DNA of 64,000 bases. It comes from Buttiauxella selenatireducens (GTDB lineage: Bacteria > Pseudomonadota > Gammaproteobacteria > Enterobacterales > Enterobacteriaceae). Every line of letters starts with the position of its first letter. Position 1 is the stretch's first letter. The notes under the pieces were generated by a model. That model worked only from the letters and a program-made list of their open reading frames with translations, did not search any database and had not been told where the DNA came from. This document shows positions 1-10,012 of the stretch, in pieces. A program made the position numbers and the translations under genes. Where the stretch lies: contig NZ_CP133838.1 in the NCBI RefSeq assembly GCF_031432975.1, forward strand, positions 4,030,001-4,094,000, read 5' to 3'.

Positions 1-241
1 TGTGCCAGTCCAAAGTGCTGCATTAAGCGGCGTCGACAGTCTCTATTCCATTGTTCAAATGCCGCGTGGTATTCCGGTCGGGACGTTGGCTATCGGTAAA
101 GCGGGTGCCGCCAATGCCGCTCTGCTGGCCGCCCAAATCCTGGCGCTGCACGACCAGGCACTCAATCAACGCCTGCAAAACTGGCGTCAAAGCCAAACCG
201 ACGAAGTGCTGGAAAACCCAGACCCACGGGGTGAAGCATGA
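1..241 (+). CDS. purE: N5-carboxyaminoimidazole ribonucleotide mutase, C-terminal part
   Basis: Only the last 79 or so codons are present; the gene begins left of the window. PurE moves the carboxylate of N5-CAIR to carbon 4 of the imidazole ring in de novo purine synthesis in the cytosol. The visible part has the family sequence [20 protein letters not shown] and a following alanine-rich helix ([16 protein letters not shown]), both typical of PurE. Its TGA stop overlaps the purK start (ATGA, 238-241), so the two are translationally coupled. The PurR operator expected upstream of purE lies outside the window. Confidence 0.97.
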   Translation, partial: VPVQSAALSGVDSLYSIVQMPRGIPVGTLAIGKAGAANAALLAAQILALHDQALNQRLQNWRQSQTDEVLENPDPRGEA

Positions 242-1308
242 AACGGGTTTGCGTGCTGGGTAACGGTCAATTAGGCAGGATGTTACGCCAGGCGGGCGAA
301 CCGCTGGGTATCGCAGTTTATCCGGTTGGCTTAGATGCCGAACCCGAAGCCGTTCCGTTTGCACAAAGCGTGATTACCGCTGAAATTGAGCGCTGGCCTG
401 AAACCGCCCTCACCCGCGAACTGGCTCGCCACAACGCTTTTGTAAACCGCGATGTGTTCCCGATAATCGCCGACCGCCTGACGCAAAAGCAGTTGTTCGA
501 TAAGCTCGAACTGGCAACCGCGCCGTGGCAATTGCTTTCCAGCCGCGACCAATGGGCCGATGTATTCCAGAACTTGGGCGAACTGGCGATTGTGAAACGC
601 CGCGTCGGTGGATACGACGGGCGTGGACAGTGGCGTTTGCGCAGCCAGGAAACCGACCAGTTACCCGATGATTGCTACGGCGAATGTATCGTCGAGCAAG
701 GTATTAATTTCTCGGGTGAAGTTTCTCTCGTGGGTGCTCGTGGACATGACGGCACCACCGTATTTTACCCGCTGACGCATAACCTGCATCAGGACGGCAT
801 TCTGCGCACCAGCGTGGTTTTCCCACAGGTCAATATCGAGCAACAGCAGCAAGCAGAAGCGATGCTGTCGGCCATTTTGCACGAGCTGAACTATGTTGGC
901 GTCATGGCGATGGAGTGCTTTATCACGCCAGCCGGTTTGTTGATTAACGAACTCGCCCCGCGTGTGCACAACAGCGGGCACTGGACGCAAAACGGCGCAT
1001 CCATCAGTCAGTTTGAATTGCATCTGCGCGCCATCGTAGATCTGCCGCTGCCACAACCTGTTGTCAATTCACCGTCTGTGATGGTTAACCTCATCGGCAC
1101 AGACCTGAATTACGACTGGCTAAAACTGCCGTTAGTGCATTTGCATTGGTACGACAAAGAAGTGCGTGAAGGTCGAAAAGTGGGCCATCTCAATCTCAAT
1201 GACAGCGATATCGGCAGACTTGGCGCGTCGCTTGAAGCGCTGGTGCCACTATTACCTGCGGAATACGCAAGTGGGATTTCCTGGGCGCAGAGTAAACTCT
1301 CCATATAG
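238..1308 (+). CDS. purK: N5-carboxyaminoimidazole ribonucleotide synthase
   Basis: PurK uses ATP and bicarbonate to make N5-CAIR from AIR, the substrate of PurE, and the two genes overlap by 4 bases. At 356 aa it matches the family length. The N-terminal part has the Rossmann-like GNGQLGRML, the middle is the ATP-grasp fold ([13 protein letters not shown] near residues 120-133), and the nucleotide/metal-binding [14 protein letters not shown] lies near residues 237-250. The start is fixed by the ATGA overlap. A REP-like palindrome follows the stop codon. Confidence 0.98.
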   Translation: MKRVCVLGNGQLGRMLRQAGEPLGIAVYPVGLDAEPEAVPFAQSVITAEIERWPETALTRELARHNAFVNRDVFPIIADRLTQKQLFDKLELATAPWQLLSSRDQWADVFQNLGELAIVKRRVGGYDGRGQWRLRSQETDQLPDDCYGECIVEQGINFSGEVSLVGARGHDGTTVFYPLTHNLHQDGILRTSVVFPQVNIEQQQQAEAMLSAILHELNYVGVMAMECFITPAGLLINELAPRVHNSGHWTQNGASISQFELHLRAIVDLPLPQPVVNSPSVMVNLIGTDLNYDWLKLPLVHLHWYDKEVREGRKVGHLNLNDSDIGRLGASLEALVPLLPAEYASGISWAQSKLSI

Positions 1309-1318
1309 TTAGTCATCG

Positions 1319-1348
1319 CGGCGGATGGCGCTTGCGCTTATCCGCCCT
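1319..1348. repeat. REP-like palindrome after purK
   Basis: Inverted repeat with arms GGCGGATG.CGC and GCGCTTATCCGCC around a short loop, the usual form of an enterobacterial REP unit. It lies 11 bases past the purK stop and before selU. REP units usually stabilise mRNA 3' ends or bind gyrase. Similar units occur at 31761-31790 and 58747-58772. Confidence 0.75.
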
Positions 1349-1428
1349 GGAATTCATTCCCCCCATAACTTTCTTTTCTTTGTTTCAAGGCGCACAATCC
1401 ACGGCGTTTCTGGCCTCAAGGTTTAACC

Positions 1429-2526
1429 ATGGAAAACGCTCGTCCCAACACCCAAAATTATGAACATCTGCTGCGCGCAGATATTCCGCTTATCGACGTG
1501 CGGGCGCCGGTTGAATTCACCCAGGGGGCCATGCCTGCCGCGCTGAATTTGCCGCTGATGTCAGATGATGAGCGTGCGCAAGTGGGTACGTGCTACAAAC
1601 AGCGTGGGCAACAAGCAGCGATTGAGTTAGGTCACAGTCTGGTTCAGGGTGAAATTCGTGAGGCCCGTTTGCAGAAGTGGCTCGAACTTTGTCGCCAAAA
1701 TCCGCAGGGGTATCTGTGCTGCGCCAGAGGCGGCCTGCGCTCCCATCTGGTTCAGCAATGGCTGCGTGAAGCGGGTGTCGACTATCCGCTGGTCGAAGGC
1801 GGTTATAAGGCGCTGCGCCACTATGCGATGGATGTGATTGAGTCTCGCTCACGTTGGCCTATGGTGCTGGTCAGCGGTAATACAGGCGGCGGTAAAACGA
1901 TTCTAATCCGTTCACTGCCGACAGGCGTCGATCTTGAAGGGCTGGCTCATCATCGCGGTTCGTCATTTGGCCGCACCATTGTCGAACAACCCTCGCAGAC
2001 CAACTTTGAAAATAACCTGGCGGTGACGCTACTTAAGAAAAGTGACGGCTCGCAAAAAAGATGGGTTGTTGAAGATGAAGGCCGGATGATTGGTTCGCGC
2101 CATATCCCGGAATGCTTCAGGGAACAGATGTTACGCTCTCCAATTGTGGTGATTGATGAACCATTTGAGCAGCGTTTAGCGCGTTTAAAAACCGAATATT
2201 TCCAGCAAATGAGCGAAGCGTTTTTGTCGGTACACGACGAAGATACCGCCTGGCAAAACTACGGCGAGTATCTGCATCATGGCTTGTTTGCCATTCGCCG
2301 CCGTCTTGGAATGGAGCGTTTTGCACAGTTCACCGCACGACTGGAAGACGCGCTGGTGCTGCAACGTAAAACGGGTTCTGTTGAAGGGCATCTCGCCTGG
2401 CTTTCGCCACTGCTCGAAGAGTATTACGACCCGATGTATCGTTATCAGCTCAGCAAAAAAGCGGACAACATTGTGTTTCGCGGCAACTACCAGCAGGTGG
2501 AAGCCTGGCTGCGTGACGCGACTTAA
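1429..2526 (+). CDS. selU: tRNA 2-selenouridine/geranyl-2-thiouridine synthase
   Basis: SelU (YbbB) replaces the sulfur of 2-thiouridine at the wobble base of tRNAs for Lys, Glu and Gln with selenium, through a geranylated intermediate. The 365 aa length is normal. An N-terminal rhodanese domain ends in the loop [11 protein letters not shown] with the expected catalytic Cys97, and a C-terminal P-loop domain starts at GNTGGGKT (about residues 150-157). The gene is alone on its strand here and converges with ybbP. Its close similarity to the E. coli protein makes the assignment secure. Confidence 0.96.
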   Translation: MENARPNTQNYEHLLRADIPLIDVRAPVEFTQGAMPAALNLPLMSDDERAQVGTCYKQRGQQAAIELGHSLVQGEIREARLQKWLELCRQNPQGYLCCARGGLRSHLVQQWLREAGVDYPLVEGGYKALRHYAMDVIESRSRWPMVLVSGNTGGGKTILIRSLPTGVDLEGLAHHRGSSFGRTIVEQPSQTNFENNLAVTLLKKSDGSQKRWVVEDEGRMIGSRHIPECFREQMLRSPIVVIDEPFEQRLARLKTEYFQQMSEAFLSVHDEDTAWQNYGEYLHHGLFAIRRRLGMERFAQFTARLEDALVLQRKTGSVEGHLAWLSPLLEEYYDPMYRYQLSKKADNIVFRGNYQQVEAWLRDAT

Positions 2527-2533
2527 TCAGTGG

Positions 2534-2565
2534 ATGGGCTGGTGTTTAACACAACGCCAGCCCAT
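2534..2565. terminator. Hairpin between convergent selU and ybbP
   Basis: A 9-bp stem (ATGGGCTGG / CCAGCCCAT) with a 14-base loop fills the gap between the convergent 3' ends of selU and ybbP. No long T run follows on either strand, so it may be a weak bidirectional terminator or only a 3' stabiliser. Confidence 0.55.
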
Positions 2566-2572
2566 GTCGTTG

Positions 2573-4987
2573 TCAGCCAACAAACTGACGGAATAGCGCT
2601 TTGCCTTTCAACAGGCGCACACCTAACCAACCACCGCAGAGCGAAAGCAATACCGCGCCGCTCACAGGCAGAATAACCCACAGCCGCCAGTCAGGTTCCC
2701 ACGGGAAATCAAACACCCGAGTTTGCAGCAGCCCAAGCGCGGTTTCAGTACCGATGGCAGCAACCAGCCCGGACACCAGGCCCAGCACCGCAAACTCGCA
2801 CCACAATGTCGTGCGCAGCAGGCGCTTTCCAGCTCCCAACGTGCGATAAACCACAAGTTCCTGATGGCGTTGACGCATGCCGACCTGAACCTGGGCCAGC
2901 AACAGCAAGACACCACATGCCGTCACCAACACCACCATCACTTCCAGCGCTCGACTGACCTGCTCCAGCACCTGCCCGACCTGGCGCAAAATCGCGCCAA
3001 TATCCAGCAAGCTGACCGTTGGGAATTCACGGTTAAGCTGCGTCAACATGCCGTTCTTCCCTTCCCAGCGGAAACTGGTTAACCAACTTTGTGGCTGGTT
3101 ATCAAGCGCGCCCGGCGGGAAGATAAAGTAGAAGTTAGGGCGCAGGCTTTCCCAGTCGACTTTACGCAAGCTGGTGACTTTGGCGGAGAAATCCTGGGTA
3201 TCACCCATAAACGTGACGGTATCACCCAGTCCTATTTTCAGCCGTTTCGCGACACCTTCATCCATCGACACTTCACCCGCTTTCGGCGGCCAGGAGCCCG
3301 CGAGTATTGGGTTATGCGCCGGCTTTTGGCTTTGCCACGTCAGATTCAGTTCTCGATTGAGCGCTTCATCTGGATTCCCTTCCGTCGATTTTCCGTTTAT
3401 CGCCGTCATGCGCACGCGCACAATCGGGTAGAACGATTCCGGGATAATCTGGTGCTCAGCCAAAAACTCCTTCACCGGCTGAACTTGTTCCGTGGCAATG
3501 TTTAGCAGGAAATAGTTCGGGCTTTCTGGTGGTAATTGTTGCTGCCAGCGGTCGAGCAAATCGCCACGCAGCACCAACAATAAGGCCAATAGCATAAACG
3601 ACAGCGAGAACGCCGCGAGCTGGCTTAACGTTGCCCACGGCTGGCGCAGCAGTCGGTTCACAGCCAGACGCAGCGCGAGGTTTTTCAGCGTCAGCTTTTT
3701 CAGCAGTTTCAACACGCCCCAGCCAACAATGCCGCACAACGCCGCCAGCACGACCGTTCCTGCCAGTACCGCCCACAGCAGTGTGCTTCCGCCCATCAGC
3801 AGGGCTAACAGCGCCACCACGACTAGCGTAATAATCGGCAGATAGATTTTCAAAGGCCAGACATTTGCTACCGCGTCACGGCGTAAAACCCTTAGCGGTT
3901 GCGTTGCCAGTAATAATCGATAAGGGCGCAGACCCACCAACAGCGAAATCACGACCATCGAACCGATTGCCCAAACCCATGGCCACAAGCTTGCAGGCGG
4001 AAGTGCCGCAGGTAAAACAGGCTTCAGCAAGCGCATTAACACCGCCTCAAACACCAGCCCCGCTGCACCACCGGCTACCGCGGCGAGTGCCAGCACCATC
4101 AGCCATTGGCCGATAATCAATTTACGCAGTGCGGCACGCCCGGCGCCAAGGGTTTTCAGGATAGCCACTAAATCGTAACGGCTGCGGCAATAATGGTTCA
4201 TCGCCACAGCAACGGCGGCGACAGCCAGCAGCAGCGTCAGAAGCGCAGACAGCAGCAAGAATTGTTGCGACCTTTCGAGGGATTTCCCGAGCGCGCCGTC
4301 ATCTTGCTCCATGCCGTACCAGCGTTGTTCAGGCTTCAGCTTCGGCAGCAGATAGTTTTCAAACTTATCGAGCTGCTGCGCCGTACCGCCAAATTTGTAG
4401 CGCCAGGTGATGCGGCTACCCGGTTGTATCGCTCCGGTTTTTTCCACATCAGCCAGGTTCATCATTAGGCGCGGTGCCATCTGGAACGGGTTAAAACCGG
4501 AATCGGGTTCCTGAATAACCTCTCCAGCAATACGTAACGTAGTGTCACCCACATCCAGCGAATCCCCGACATTGAGATTCAACAGAGCCATTAAACGCGG
4601 TGCCAGCAACACACTTCCCGGCTCAGGCTTCAAACCCGGCGGGTTGGTGTCGAGCTGGCCATACATCGGATAGATCTCATCTACCGCCTTTACCGACGCC
4701 AGTTGAGGCGTGTCTCCAGCAAACGTCATGGTGGCAAAGGTCAGTTGCTTACCAACTTTCAGCCCCTCTTTTTTTGCTTGATCCAGCCATTCTTGCGGCA
4801 CTTCACGCGAGCTTCTCAATGCGCGGTCGCCCGCCATAAAATCGCGACTTTGCTGATTAAGCCCTTGTTCCATGCGATCGCTGATATTCCCCAGCGCCAG
4901 TACACACGCCACTGCCAGGCTTAACGCCAACCAGACAATCAGTAATGATGGCGAGCGCCATTCGCGCCAGAACCAGCGAGCAATCAT
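2573..4987 (-). CDS. ybbP: ABC transporter permease, FtsX/MacB type
   Basis: YbbP is the large permease partner of the ATPase YbbA in the inner membrane. The substrate is not firmly known; the family (LolC/MacB-like) extracts or exports lipophilic or envelope material. The protein of 804 aa begins MIARWFWREW; an ATG four codons upstream is in frame, but the chosen one gives the E. coli N-terminus and a 4-base overlap with the ybbA stop (4984-4987). It shows an N-terminal helix, a long periplasmic region, and two clusters of membrane segments around residues 250-470 and 690-800, as in double-FtsX permeases. Confidence 0.93.
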   Translation of the reverse strand: MIARWFWREWRSPSLLIVWLALSLAVACVLALGNISDRMEQGLNQQSRDFMAGDRALRSSREVPQEWLDQAKKEGLKVGKQLTFATMTFAGDTPQLASVKAVDEIYPMYGQLDTNPPGLKPEPGSVLLAPRLMALLNLNVGDSLDVGDTTLRIAGEVIQEPDSGFNPFQMAPRLMMNLADVEKTGAIQPGSRITWRYKFGGTAQQLDKFENYLLPKLKPEQRWYGMEQDDGALGKSLERSQQFLLLSALLTLLLAVAAVAVAMNHYCRSRYDLVAILKTLGAGRAALRKLIIGQWLMVLALAAVAGGAAGLVFEAVLMRLLKPVLPAALPPASLWPWVWAIGSMVVISLLVGLRPYRLLLATQPLRVLRRDAVANVWPLKIYLPIITLVVVALLALLMGGSTLLWAVLAGTVVLAALCGIVGWGVLKLLKKLTLKNLALRLAVNRLLRQPWATLSQLAAFSLSFMLLALLLVLRGDLLDRWQQQLPPESPNYFLLNIATEQVQPVKEFLAEHQIIPESFYPIVRVRMTAINGKSTEGNPDEALNRELNLTWQSQKPAHNPILAGSWPPKAGEVSMDEGVAKRLKIGLGDTVTFMGDTQDFSAKVTSLRKVDWESLRPNFYFIFPPGALDNQPQSWLTSFRWEGKNGMLTQLNREFPTVSLLDIGAILRQVGQVLEQVSRALEVMVVLVTACGVLLLLAQVQVGMRQRHQELVVYRTLGAGKRLLRTTLWCEFAVLGLVSGLVAAIGTETALGLLQTRVFDFPWEPDWRLWVILPVSGAVLLSLCGGWLGVRLLKGKALFRQFVG

Positions 4988-5670
4988 GCTTCCTCCCACA
5001 ATTTACCTTCACGCAGACGCAGGCGGCGGTCGCAGCGTGCAGCCAGTTGTTCATCATGGGTCACGAGGATCAGCGTGGTGGCGAAATCACGATTCAGAGA
5101 AAAGAGTAAATCCGCAATGCGGTCACCGGTGTGGCGGTCGAGATTGCCGGTAGGCTCATCGGCAAATAACACGCCAGGACGTCCATTAAACGCGCGAGCC
5201 AGCGCCACACGTTGTTGTTCACCGCCCGAAAGTTGCGCCGGAAGATGATCCATACGTTTGCCAAGCCCGAGCTGTTCGAGCAAGGCTTTGGCCTGCGCAC
5301 GGCTGGAGGCGTCGTTTTCACCGCGAAGTAGCGCCGGGAGTTCGACGTTTTCCAGCGCGTTGAGCGTCGGCACTAGCATGAATGACTGGAACACAAAACC
5401 GACGTTTTTCGCCCGTAGCGCCGCTCGCGCTTCTTCATCCATGGTGTGTAACGGCTGGCCGCAGAGGTGAACTTCCCCGTCGCTGCCATCATCCAACCCT
5501 GCGAGTATCGCCAGTAGTGTAGACTTCCCGGAACCTGACTCCCCGATTAACGCAATGGTCTGCGCCGGTTTGACAACCAGCTCAACTCCAGTAAGGATGG
5601 AGAGCTGATGTTCCCCCTGACCCACGGACTTACTAAGATGATGAACTTCAACAATGTTTTCCGCTGGCAT
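4984..5670 (-). CDS. ybbA: ABC transporter ATP-binding protein, LolD-like
   Basis: This 228 aa ATPase drives the YbbP permease. It shows Walker A GESGSGKS (residues 43-50), the signature LSGGEQQRV, Walker B with DEPTGNLD, and the H-loop THD. The start MPAENIVEVHHL gives the E. coli length; the reading frame stays open 65 codons further upstream, but that stretch is the antisense of tesA. Its first 33 bases overlap the first codons of tesA on the other strand, so each promoter must lie inside the neighbouring gene. The stop overlaps the ybbP start. Confidence 0.95.
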   Translation of the reverse strand: MPAENIVEVHHLSKSVGQGEHQLSILTGVELVVKPAQTIALIGESGSGKSTLLAILAGLDDGSDGEVHLCGQPLHTMDEEARAALRAKNVGFVFQSFMLVPTLNALENVELPALLRGENDASSRAQAKALLEQLGLGKRMDHLPAQLSGGEQQRVALARAFNGRPGVLFADEPTGNLDRHTGDRIADLLFSLNRDFATTLILVTHDEQLAARCDRRLRLREGKLWEEA

Positions 5671-6267
5671 GTGCCCTTCCTGTTTCTGGCTTTCTTGACC
5701 ATTCGCGCCGCACATGCGGACACGCTGCTGATTTTGGGTGATAGCCTGAGTGCCGGGTACAGAATGTCTGCAACCGCGGCCTGGCCTGCGCTGCTGGATG
5801 CGAAATGGCACCAGCAAAATACCAAAGTTGTGAACGCCAGTATTAGTGGCGACACCGCACCGCAAGGGCTGGCGCGGCTACCAGCGCTACTGAAACAACA
5901 TCAGCCTCGCTGGGTCTTAATTGAACTGGGTGGCAACGATGGACTGCGTGGTTTTCAGCCACAAGCCATCGAAAAAAGTCTGCGCCAGATAATCACCGAT
6001 GTGAAAGCAGCAAAGGCACAACCTTTGCTGATGCAAATACGTCTGCCGGCAAACTACGGTCGTCGTTATAATGAGGCGTTTAGCGCTATTTATCCGCAAC
6101 TTGCCAAAGAGTTTTCTATACCTCTACTGCCATTTTTTATGGAGGAGATCTATTTGAAACCGCAATGGATGCAGGATGACGGCATACATCCCAATAGCGA
6201 CGCACAACCGTTTATCGCCGACTGGATGTCCTCCCGTCTGGCACCTTTAGTAAAACACGACTCATAA
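5638..6267 (+). CDS. tesA: Multifunctional acyl-CoA thioesterase I / protease I / lysophospholipase L1
   Basis: TesA is a periplasmic SGNH hydrolase that cleaves long-chain acyl-CoA, lysophospholipids and some esters. The 209 aa precursor has a signal peptide (about residues 1-26, cleaved before ADTLL), then the GDSLSAGY block with catalytic Ser36 (Ser10 of the mature form), the GGND block, and DGIHP with the catalytic Asp and His. The start is the first of two adjacent ATG codons, as in E. coli. It is divergent from and overlaps ybbA by 33 bases and is followed 28 bases later by ybbO. Confidence 0.96.
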   Translation: MMNFNNVFRWHVPFLFLAFLTIRAAHADTLLILGDSLSAGYRMSATAAWPALLDAKWHQQNTKVVNASISGDTAPQGLARLPALLKQHQPRWVLIELGGNDGLRGFQPQAIEKSLRQIITDVKAAKAQPLLMQIRLPANYGRRYNEAFSAIYPQLAKEFSIPLLPFFMEEIYLKPQWMQDDGIHPNSDAQPFIADWMSSRLAPLVKHDS

Positions 6268-6295
6268 CCAATCGGAGCTTCGCGCGGGTAAAGTT

Positions 6296-7066
6296 ATGCA
6301 AAAATCAGTTTTAATTACAGGTTGTTCCAGCGGTATTGGTCTTGCCTGCGCACAAGATTTAAAACAACAGGGTTACCGCGTTCTGGCCGCCTGCCGCAAG
6401 AACGAAGATGTCGAACGCATGAATCAGGCCGGATTTACCGGAGTATTGCTCGATCTCGACTCCCCTGAAAGCGTGCAAGCAGCGGCAGCAGAGGTTATCG
6501 AACTTACGGGTAATCGCCTGTACGGGCTGTTTAATAATGGCGGATATGGCGTTTATGGGCCGCTACAAACGCTTTCGCGAGAACAGCTTGAGCAGCAATT
6601 TTCGACCAATTTATTTGGCACCCATCAACTGACGATGCTGTTGCTTCCGGCGATGCTCCCGCATCGTGAAGGGCGAATCGTGATGACCAGTTCGGTCATG
6701 GGACTGGTTTCCACGCCGGGTCGTGGAGCCTATGCTGCCAGCAAATATGCGCTGGAAGCCTGGTCTGATGCGCTACGCATGGAACTGCATCACAGCGATA
6801 TTAAAGTCAGTTTGATTGAGCCTGGCCCCATTCGTACGCAGTTTTCGCAAAACGTAAACCAGACGCAATCCGACCATCCGGTAGAAAATCCGGGGATCGC
6901 CGCACGCTTTACGCTTGGCCCAGAAGCAGTGGTGGTAAAAGTGCGCCATGCTTTTGAGAGCCCGAATCCAAAATTACGCTATCCGGTCACGTTAGTTGCC
7001 CATGCTTTAACATGGTTGCGTCGTCTGTTACCGGGTCGCATGTTAGATAAAATTTTACGTGGTTAG
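6296..7066 (+). CDS. ybbO: Short-chain dehydrogenase/reductase
   Basis: A 256 aa classical SDR. It has the NAD(P)-binding GCSSGIGLA near the N-terminus, an NNGGYGVYG loop replacing the usual NNAG, a serine in the TSSVMG strand, and the catalytic pair Tyr146/Lys150 in YAASK. YbbO is described as an NADP-dependent reductase of aldehydes and retinal-type substrates, but its physiological substrate is uncertain. It lies in the same direction as tesA and cnoX. Confidence 0.9.
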   Translation: MQKSVLITGCSSGIGLACAQDLKQQGYRVLAACRKNEDVERMNQAGFTGVLLDLDSPESVQAAAAEVIELTGNRLYGLFNNGGYGVYGPLQTLSREQLEQQFSTNLFGTHQLTMLLLPAMLPHREGRIVMTSSVMGLVSTPGRGAYAASKYALEAWSDALRMELHHSDIKVSLIEPGPIRTQFSQNVNQTQSDHPVENPGIAARFTLGPEAVVVKVRHAFESPNPKLRYPVTLVAHALTWLRRLLPGRMLDKILRG

Positions 7067-7124
7067 TTGAAGCACCCGCCGCCAACCCCCATGTAAAAAA
7101 CAAATCTTGAAAAGAGAGTGACTC

Positions 7125-7979
7125 ATGTCTGCACAGTACAATATCGATATCACCGAAGCGAACCTGCACCAGACGCTAGAACAATCCGTTACTACGCCGG
7201 TGCTGTTTTACTTCTGGTCGGCGCGCAGCCAACATTGCGAGCAACTCACGCCGGTTCTGGACAAACTTGCCGCACAGTATCAGGGGCAGTTTCTGCTTGC
7301 CAAAGTGGACTGCGATGCCGAGCAAATGGTCGCATCACAGTTTGGTTTGCGCAGCATTCCTACCGTGTACTTGTTCCAGAATGGCCAACCGGTAGACGGT
7401 TTCCAGGGGCCGCAACCAGAAGAAGCGATTCGCGCCCTGCTGGAAAAAGTGCTGCCGCGTGAAGAAGAGTTGAAAGCGCAAGAAGCCATGCTACTGATGC
7501 AAGAAGGCAAACACGCTGAAGCGTTGCCGTTGCTCAAAGATGCGTGGCAATTGTCTAACCAAAACAGCGAAATTGGCCTGATGCTGGCGGAAGTGCAAAT
7601 CGCACTGACGCGTTGCGAAGACGCTGAAGCGGTGCTTAAAACCATTCCATTACAAGACCAGGATAGCCGTTATCAAGGGCTGGTCGCGCAGATTGAGCTG
7701 CTAAAGCAAGCGGCTGATACCCCCGAGATCCAATTGCTGCAACAACAGGTTGAGCAAGATCCTGAAAATGCACTGTTAGCCAGCCAACTGGCGCTGCAAC
7801 TGCATCAGGTCGGGCGCAATGAAGAAGCGCTGGAACTGCTGTATACCCATATGAAAAAAGACCTCGGTGCAGCAGATGGTCAAGTGCGCAAAATGATGAT
7901 GGAAATCCTTGCCGCCCTCGGAACAGGTGACGCACTGGCATCTAAATATCGCCGCCAAATTTATTCGTTGCTCTATTAA
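7125..7979 (+). CDS. cnoX: Chaperedoxin, thioredoxin-TPR protein
   Basis: CnoX (YbbN) holds proteins damaged by bleach and passes them to GroEL or DnaK. The 284 aa protein has an N-terminal thioredoxin fold (about residues 1-110) and C-terminal tetratricopeptide-like helices. The active-site motif is SQHC instead of CxxC, so a single cysteine remains, as in E. coli, which fits holdase activity over disulfide reduction. A ribosome binding site (AAAAGAGAG) precedes the ATG. In E. coli fetAB follow; here the next gene is qmcA. Confidence 0.95.
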   Translation: MSAQYNIDITEANLHQTLEQSVTTPVLFYFWSARSQHCEQLTPVLDKLAAQYQGQFLLAKVDCDAEQMVASQFGLRSIPTVYLFQNGQPVDGFQGPQPEEAIRALLEKVLPREEELKAQEAMLLMQEGKHAEALPLLKDAWQLSNQNSEIGLMLAEVQIALTRCEDAEAVLKTIPLQDQDSRYQGLVAQIELLKQAADTPEIQLLQQQVEQDPENALLASQLALQLHQVGRNEEALELLYTHMKKDLGAADGQVRKMMMEILAALGTGDALASKYRRQIYSLLY

Positions 7980-8078
7980 TTCAAATAATTCAAAAAGCTT
8001 ATTCAGGACATGGAAGTCGCAGAAAATTTCCGCGTTAAGCGTTAGACTTACATCAAAATAACAATGGAGGTTTTTTTG

Positions 8079-8993
8079 ATGTTAATCGTCATTCCTGTAC
8101 TGATCCTCGTCGCGCTGATTATCGTCGGCGCCGGGGTAAAAATCGTGCCGCAAGGCTACCAATGGACAGTGGAGCGCTTCGGTCGTTACACCAACACTCT
8201 GATGCCAGGCTTAAGCCTTGTGGTGCCGTTCATGGACCGCATTGGCCGCAAAATCAATATGATGGAGCAAGTGCTGGACATCCCTTCCCAGGAAGTCATC
8301 TCTAAAGATAACGCCAACGTCGCCATCGATGCCGTGTGCTTTATTCAGGTTGTTGACGCGCCGCGTGCGGCCTATGAAGTCAGTAATCTTGAACTCGCCA
8401 TCATTAACCTCACCATGACCAACATTCGTACGGTGCTGGGTTCTATGGAGCTTGATGAAATGCTATCGCAGCGTGACAACATCAATACGCGCCTGCTGCA
8501 TATCGTGGATGAAGCGACAAATCCATGGGGTATCAAAATCACCCGTATCGAGATCCGTGATGTGCGCCCACCGGCTGAACTGATTGACGCGATGAATGCT
8601 CAGATGAAAGCCGAGCGTACTAAACGTGCATACATTCTGGAAGCCGAAGGGATCCGCCAGGCTGAAATTGTTAAAGCCGAAGGGGATAAGCAGTCGAAAA
8701 TCCTGAAGGCTGAAGGTGAACGCCAGTCTGCTTTCCTGCAAGCGGAAGCTCGTGAACGTAGTGCTGAAGCGGAAGCACGTGCGACGCAAATGGTGTCCGA
8801 AGCTATCGCCAAAGGGGATATTCAGGCGATTAACTACTTCGTTGCCCAGAAATACACCGACGCGTTGCAGCACATTGGCTCATCCAATAACAGCAAAGTG
8901 GTGTTAATGCCGCTGGATGCCACCAGCCTGATGGGGTCGATTGCCGGTATTAGCGAACTTATCGCGCAAAGCGGTAACGAGCGTAAAAAATGA
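8079..8993 (+). CDS. qmcA: SPFH-domain membrane scaffold protein
   Basis: QmcA is an inner-membrane stomatin/prohibitin-family protein that forms large cage-like multimers and is thought to modulate membrane proteases. The 304 aa protein starts with a hydrophobic segment (residues 1-24), then the SPFH domain ([15 protein letters not shown] onward), then a long Glu/Ala-rich coiled coil. The start MLIVIPV was chosen because GGAGG at 8066-8070 sits eight bases before it; an ATG 15 bases upstream overlaps that site. It overlaps ybbJ by 4 bases; NfeD-type and SPFH proteins commonly work as pairs. Confidence 0.95.
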   Translation: MLIVIPVLILVALIIVGAGVKIVPQGYQWTVERFGRYTNTLMPGLSLVVPFMDRIGRKINMMEQVLDIPSQEVISKDNANVAIDAVCFIQVVDAPRAAYEVSNLELAIINLTMTNIRTVLGSMELDEMLSQRDNINTRLLHIVDEATNPWGIKITRIEIRDVRPPAELIDAMNAQMKAERTKRAYILEAEGIRQAEIVKAEGDKQSKILKAEGERQSAFLQAEARERSAEAEARATQMVSEAIAKGDIQAINYFVAQKYTDALQHIGSSNNSKVVLMPLDATSLMGSIAGISELIAQSGNERKK

Positions 8994-9436
8994 TAACCCT
9001 GCTGTTTGCTCACGCTCATATCTTCTGGCTGACGCTGGGTGGCCTGCTTCTGGCCGCTGAAATGCTCGGCGCCAGCGGTTATCTGCTGTGGAGCGGCGTT
9101 GCAGCAGTGCTGACCGGTTTGCTGGTATGGGTTGTGCCACTGGGTTGGGAATGGCAAGGCGTTTGCTTTTCCATTCTCACGCTGGTTGCTGCATTTTTGT
9201 GGTGGCGCTGGCTGTCTACACGTAAGCAGCAAGAGCCGGGGGAAGCGCTCAATCAGCGCGGTCATCAACTCATTGGCAGGCACTTGCGTCTGGAGACTAC
9301 CCTGGTGAATGGCCGAGGCCATGTGCGCGTAGCCGATAGTTCATGGCCGGTGATGGCCGAGAGTGATTTAGCCGCAGGCACTGAAGTTGTGGTGGTAGCT
9401 GTTGAAGGCATCACGTTGAAAATACAGGCCGTTTAG
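8990..9436 (+). CDS. ybbJ: NfeD-family inner membrane protein
   Basis: A 148 aa protein with several hydrophobic segments in the first 75 residues and a small soluble OB-fold domain at the C-terminus ([26 protein letters not shown]). This is the short NfeD form without a protease domain. The start overlaps the qmcA stop (ATGA, 8990-8993), and NfeD proteins are known partners of SPFH proteins, so YbbJ most likely helps QmcA assemble or act. Confidence 0.93.
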   Translation: MITLLFAHAHIFWLTLGGLLLAAEMLGASGYLLWSGVAAVLTGLLVWVVPLGWEWQGVCFSILTLVAAFLWWRWLSTRKQQEPGEALNQRGHQLIGRHLRLETTLVNGRGHVRVADSSWPVMAESDLAAGTEVVVVAVEGITLKIQAV

Positions 9437-9519
9437 CGCGTGTATTGTAGAATGTCGCCACGCTAATCCGGCCGACGAAAACCATTGCAGGGTGGATTAG
9501 CGAGCGACATTCACCACCA

Positions 9520-9921
9520 TTATTGGCGGTGGCAACATCCCGCAAGATTATCGATGATGGGGCAATCCGCGCTGTCATCACCTGGGCATGATTCGGCAAG
9601 CGCGAGCAATTGCTGACGCATCGCCTGCAATTCACCGATGTGTTTCTCAATATCCGCGACTTTCTGCAAAGTGCGCGCTTTTACATCCGCACTGTGGCGC
9701 GCCGGATCATTGAACAAGTTAACCAGTTCCCCGCACTCTTCAAGATTAAACCCGACCTGGCGCGCCTGGCGCAGTAATGTCAGCTCATCAAGATGCTTTT
9801 GCGTGTAAGTCCGGTAGCCGTTTTCGCCACGGTTCGGCACGGTCACCAACCCCTTCTCTTCATAAAAACGAATCGCTTTGCTGGTTAAACCGGTCTTTTT
9901 GGCAACATCGCTAATATTCAC
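9520..9921 (-). CDS. cueR: Copper-responsive MerR-family activator
   Basis: CueR senses cytosolic Cu(I) and activates copA by distorting its promoter. The 133 aa protein has the MerR winged-helix start [25 protein letters not shown], a dimerisation helix, and the metal loop with two cysteines eight residues apart ([10 protein letters not shown]), matching Cys112 and Cys120, followed by a CC pair near the end. The start codon is GTG behind a purine-rich GGGGGAAAA. It is divergent from copA; in E. coli glsA and ybaT lie between the two genes, here they do not. Confidence 0.97.
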   Translation of the reverse strand: MNISDVAKKTGLTSKAIRFYEEKGLVTVPNRGENGYRTYTQKHLDELTLLRQARQVGFNLEECGELVNLFNDPARHSADVKARTLQKVADIEKHIGELQAMRQQLLALAESCPGDDSADCPIIDNLAGCCHRQ

Positions 9922-9930
9922 TTTTCCCCC

Positions 9931-9961
9931 TTGACCTTCCCCTGACTGGAAGGTTTAAGCT
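9931..9961 (+). promoter_or_regulatory. CueR-activated copA promoter
   Basis: -35 TTGACC (9931-9936) and -10 TAAGCT (9956-9961) are separated by 19 bases, the over-long spacer needed for MerR-type activation. Inside the spacer is the CueR dyad ACCTTCC (9934-9940) / GGAAGGT (9948-9954). This is almost base for base the E. coli copA promoter. Confidence 0.92.
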
Positions 9962-10012
9962 TTATAGTAAGTCATGAAAAAAACTTCGACGAGTAAAATT
10001 CAATAATCCAAT

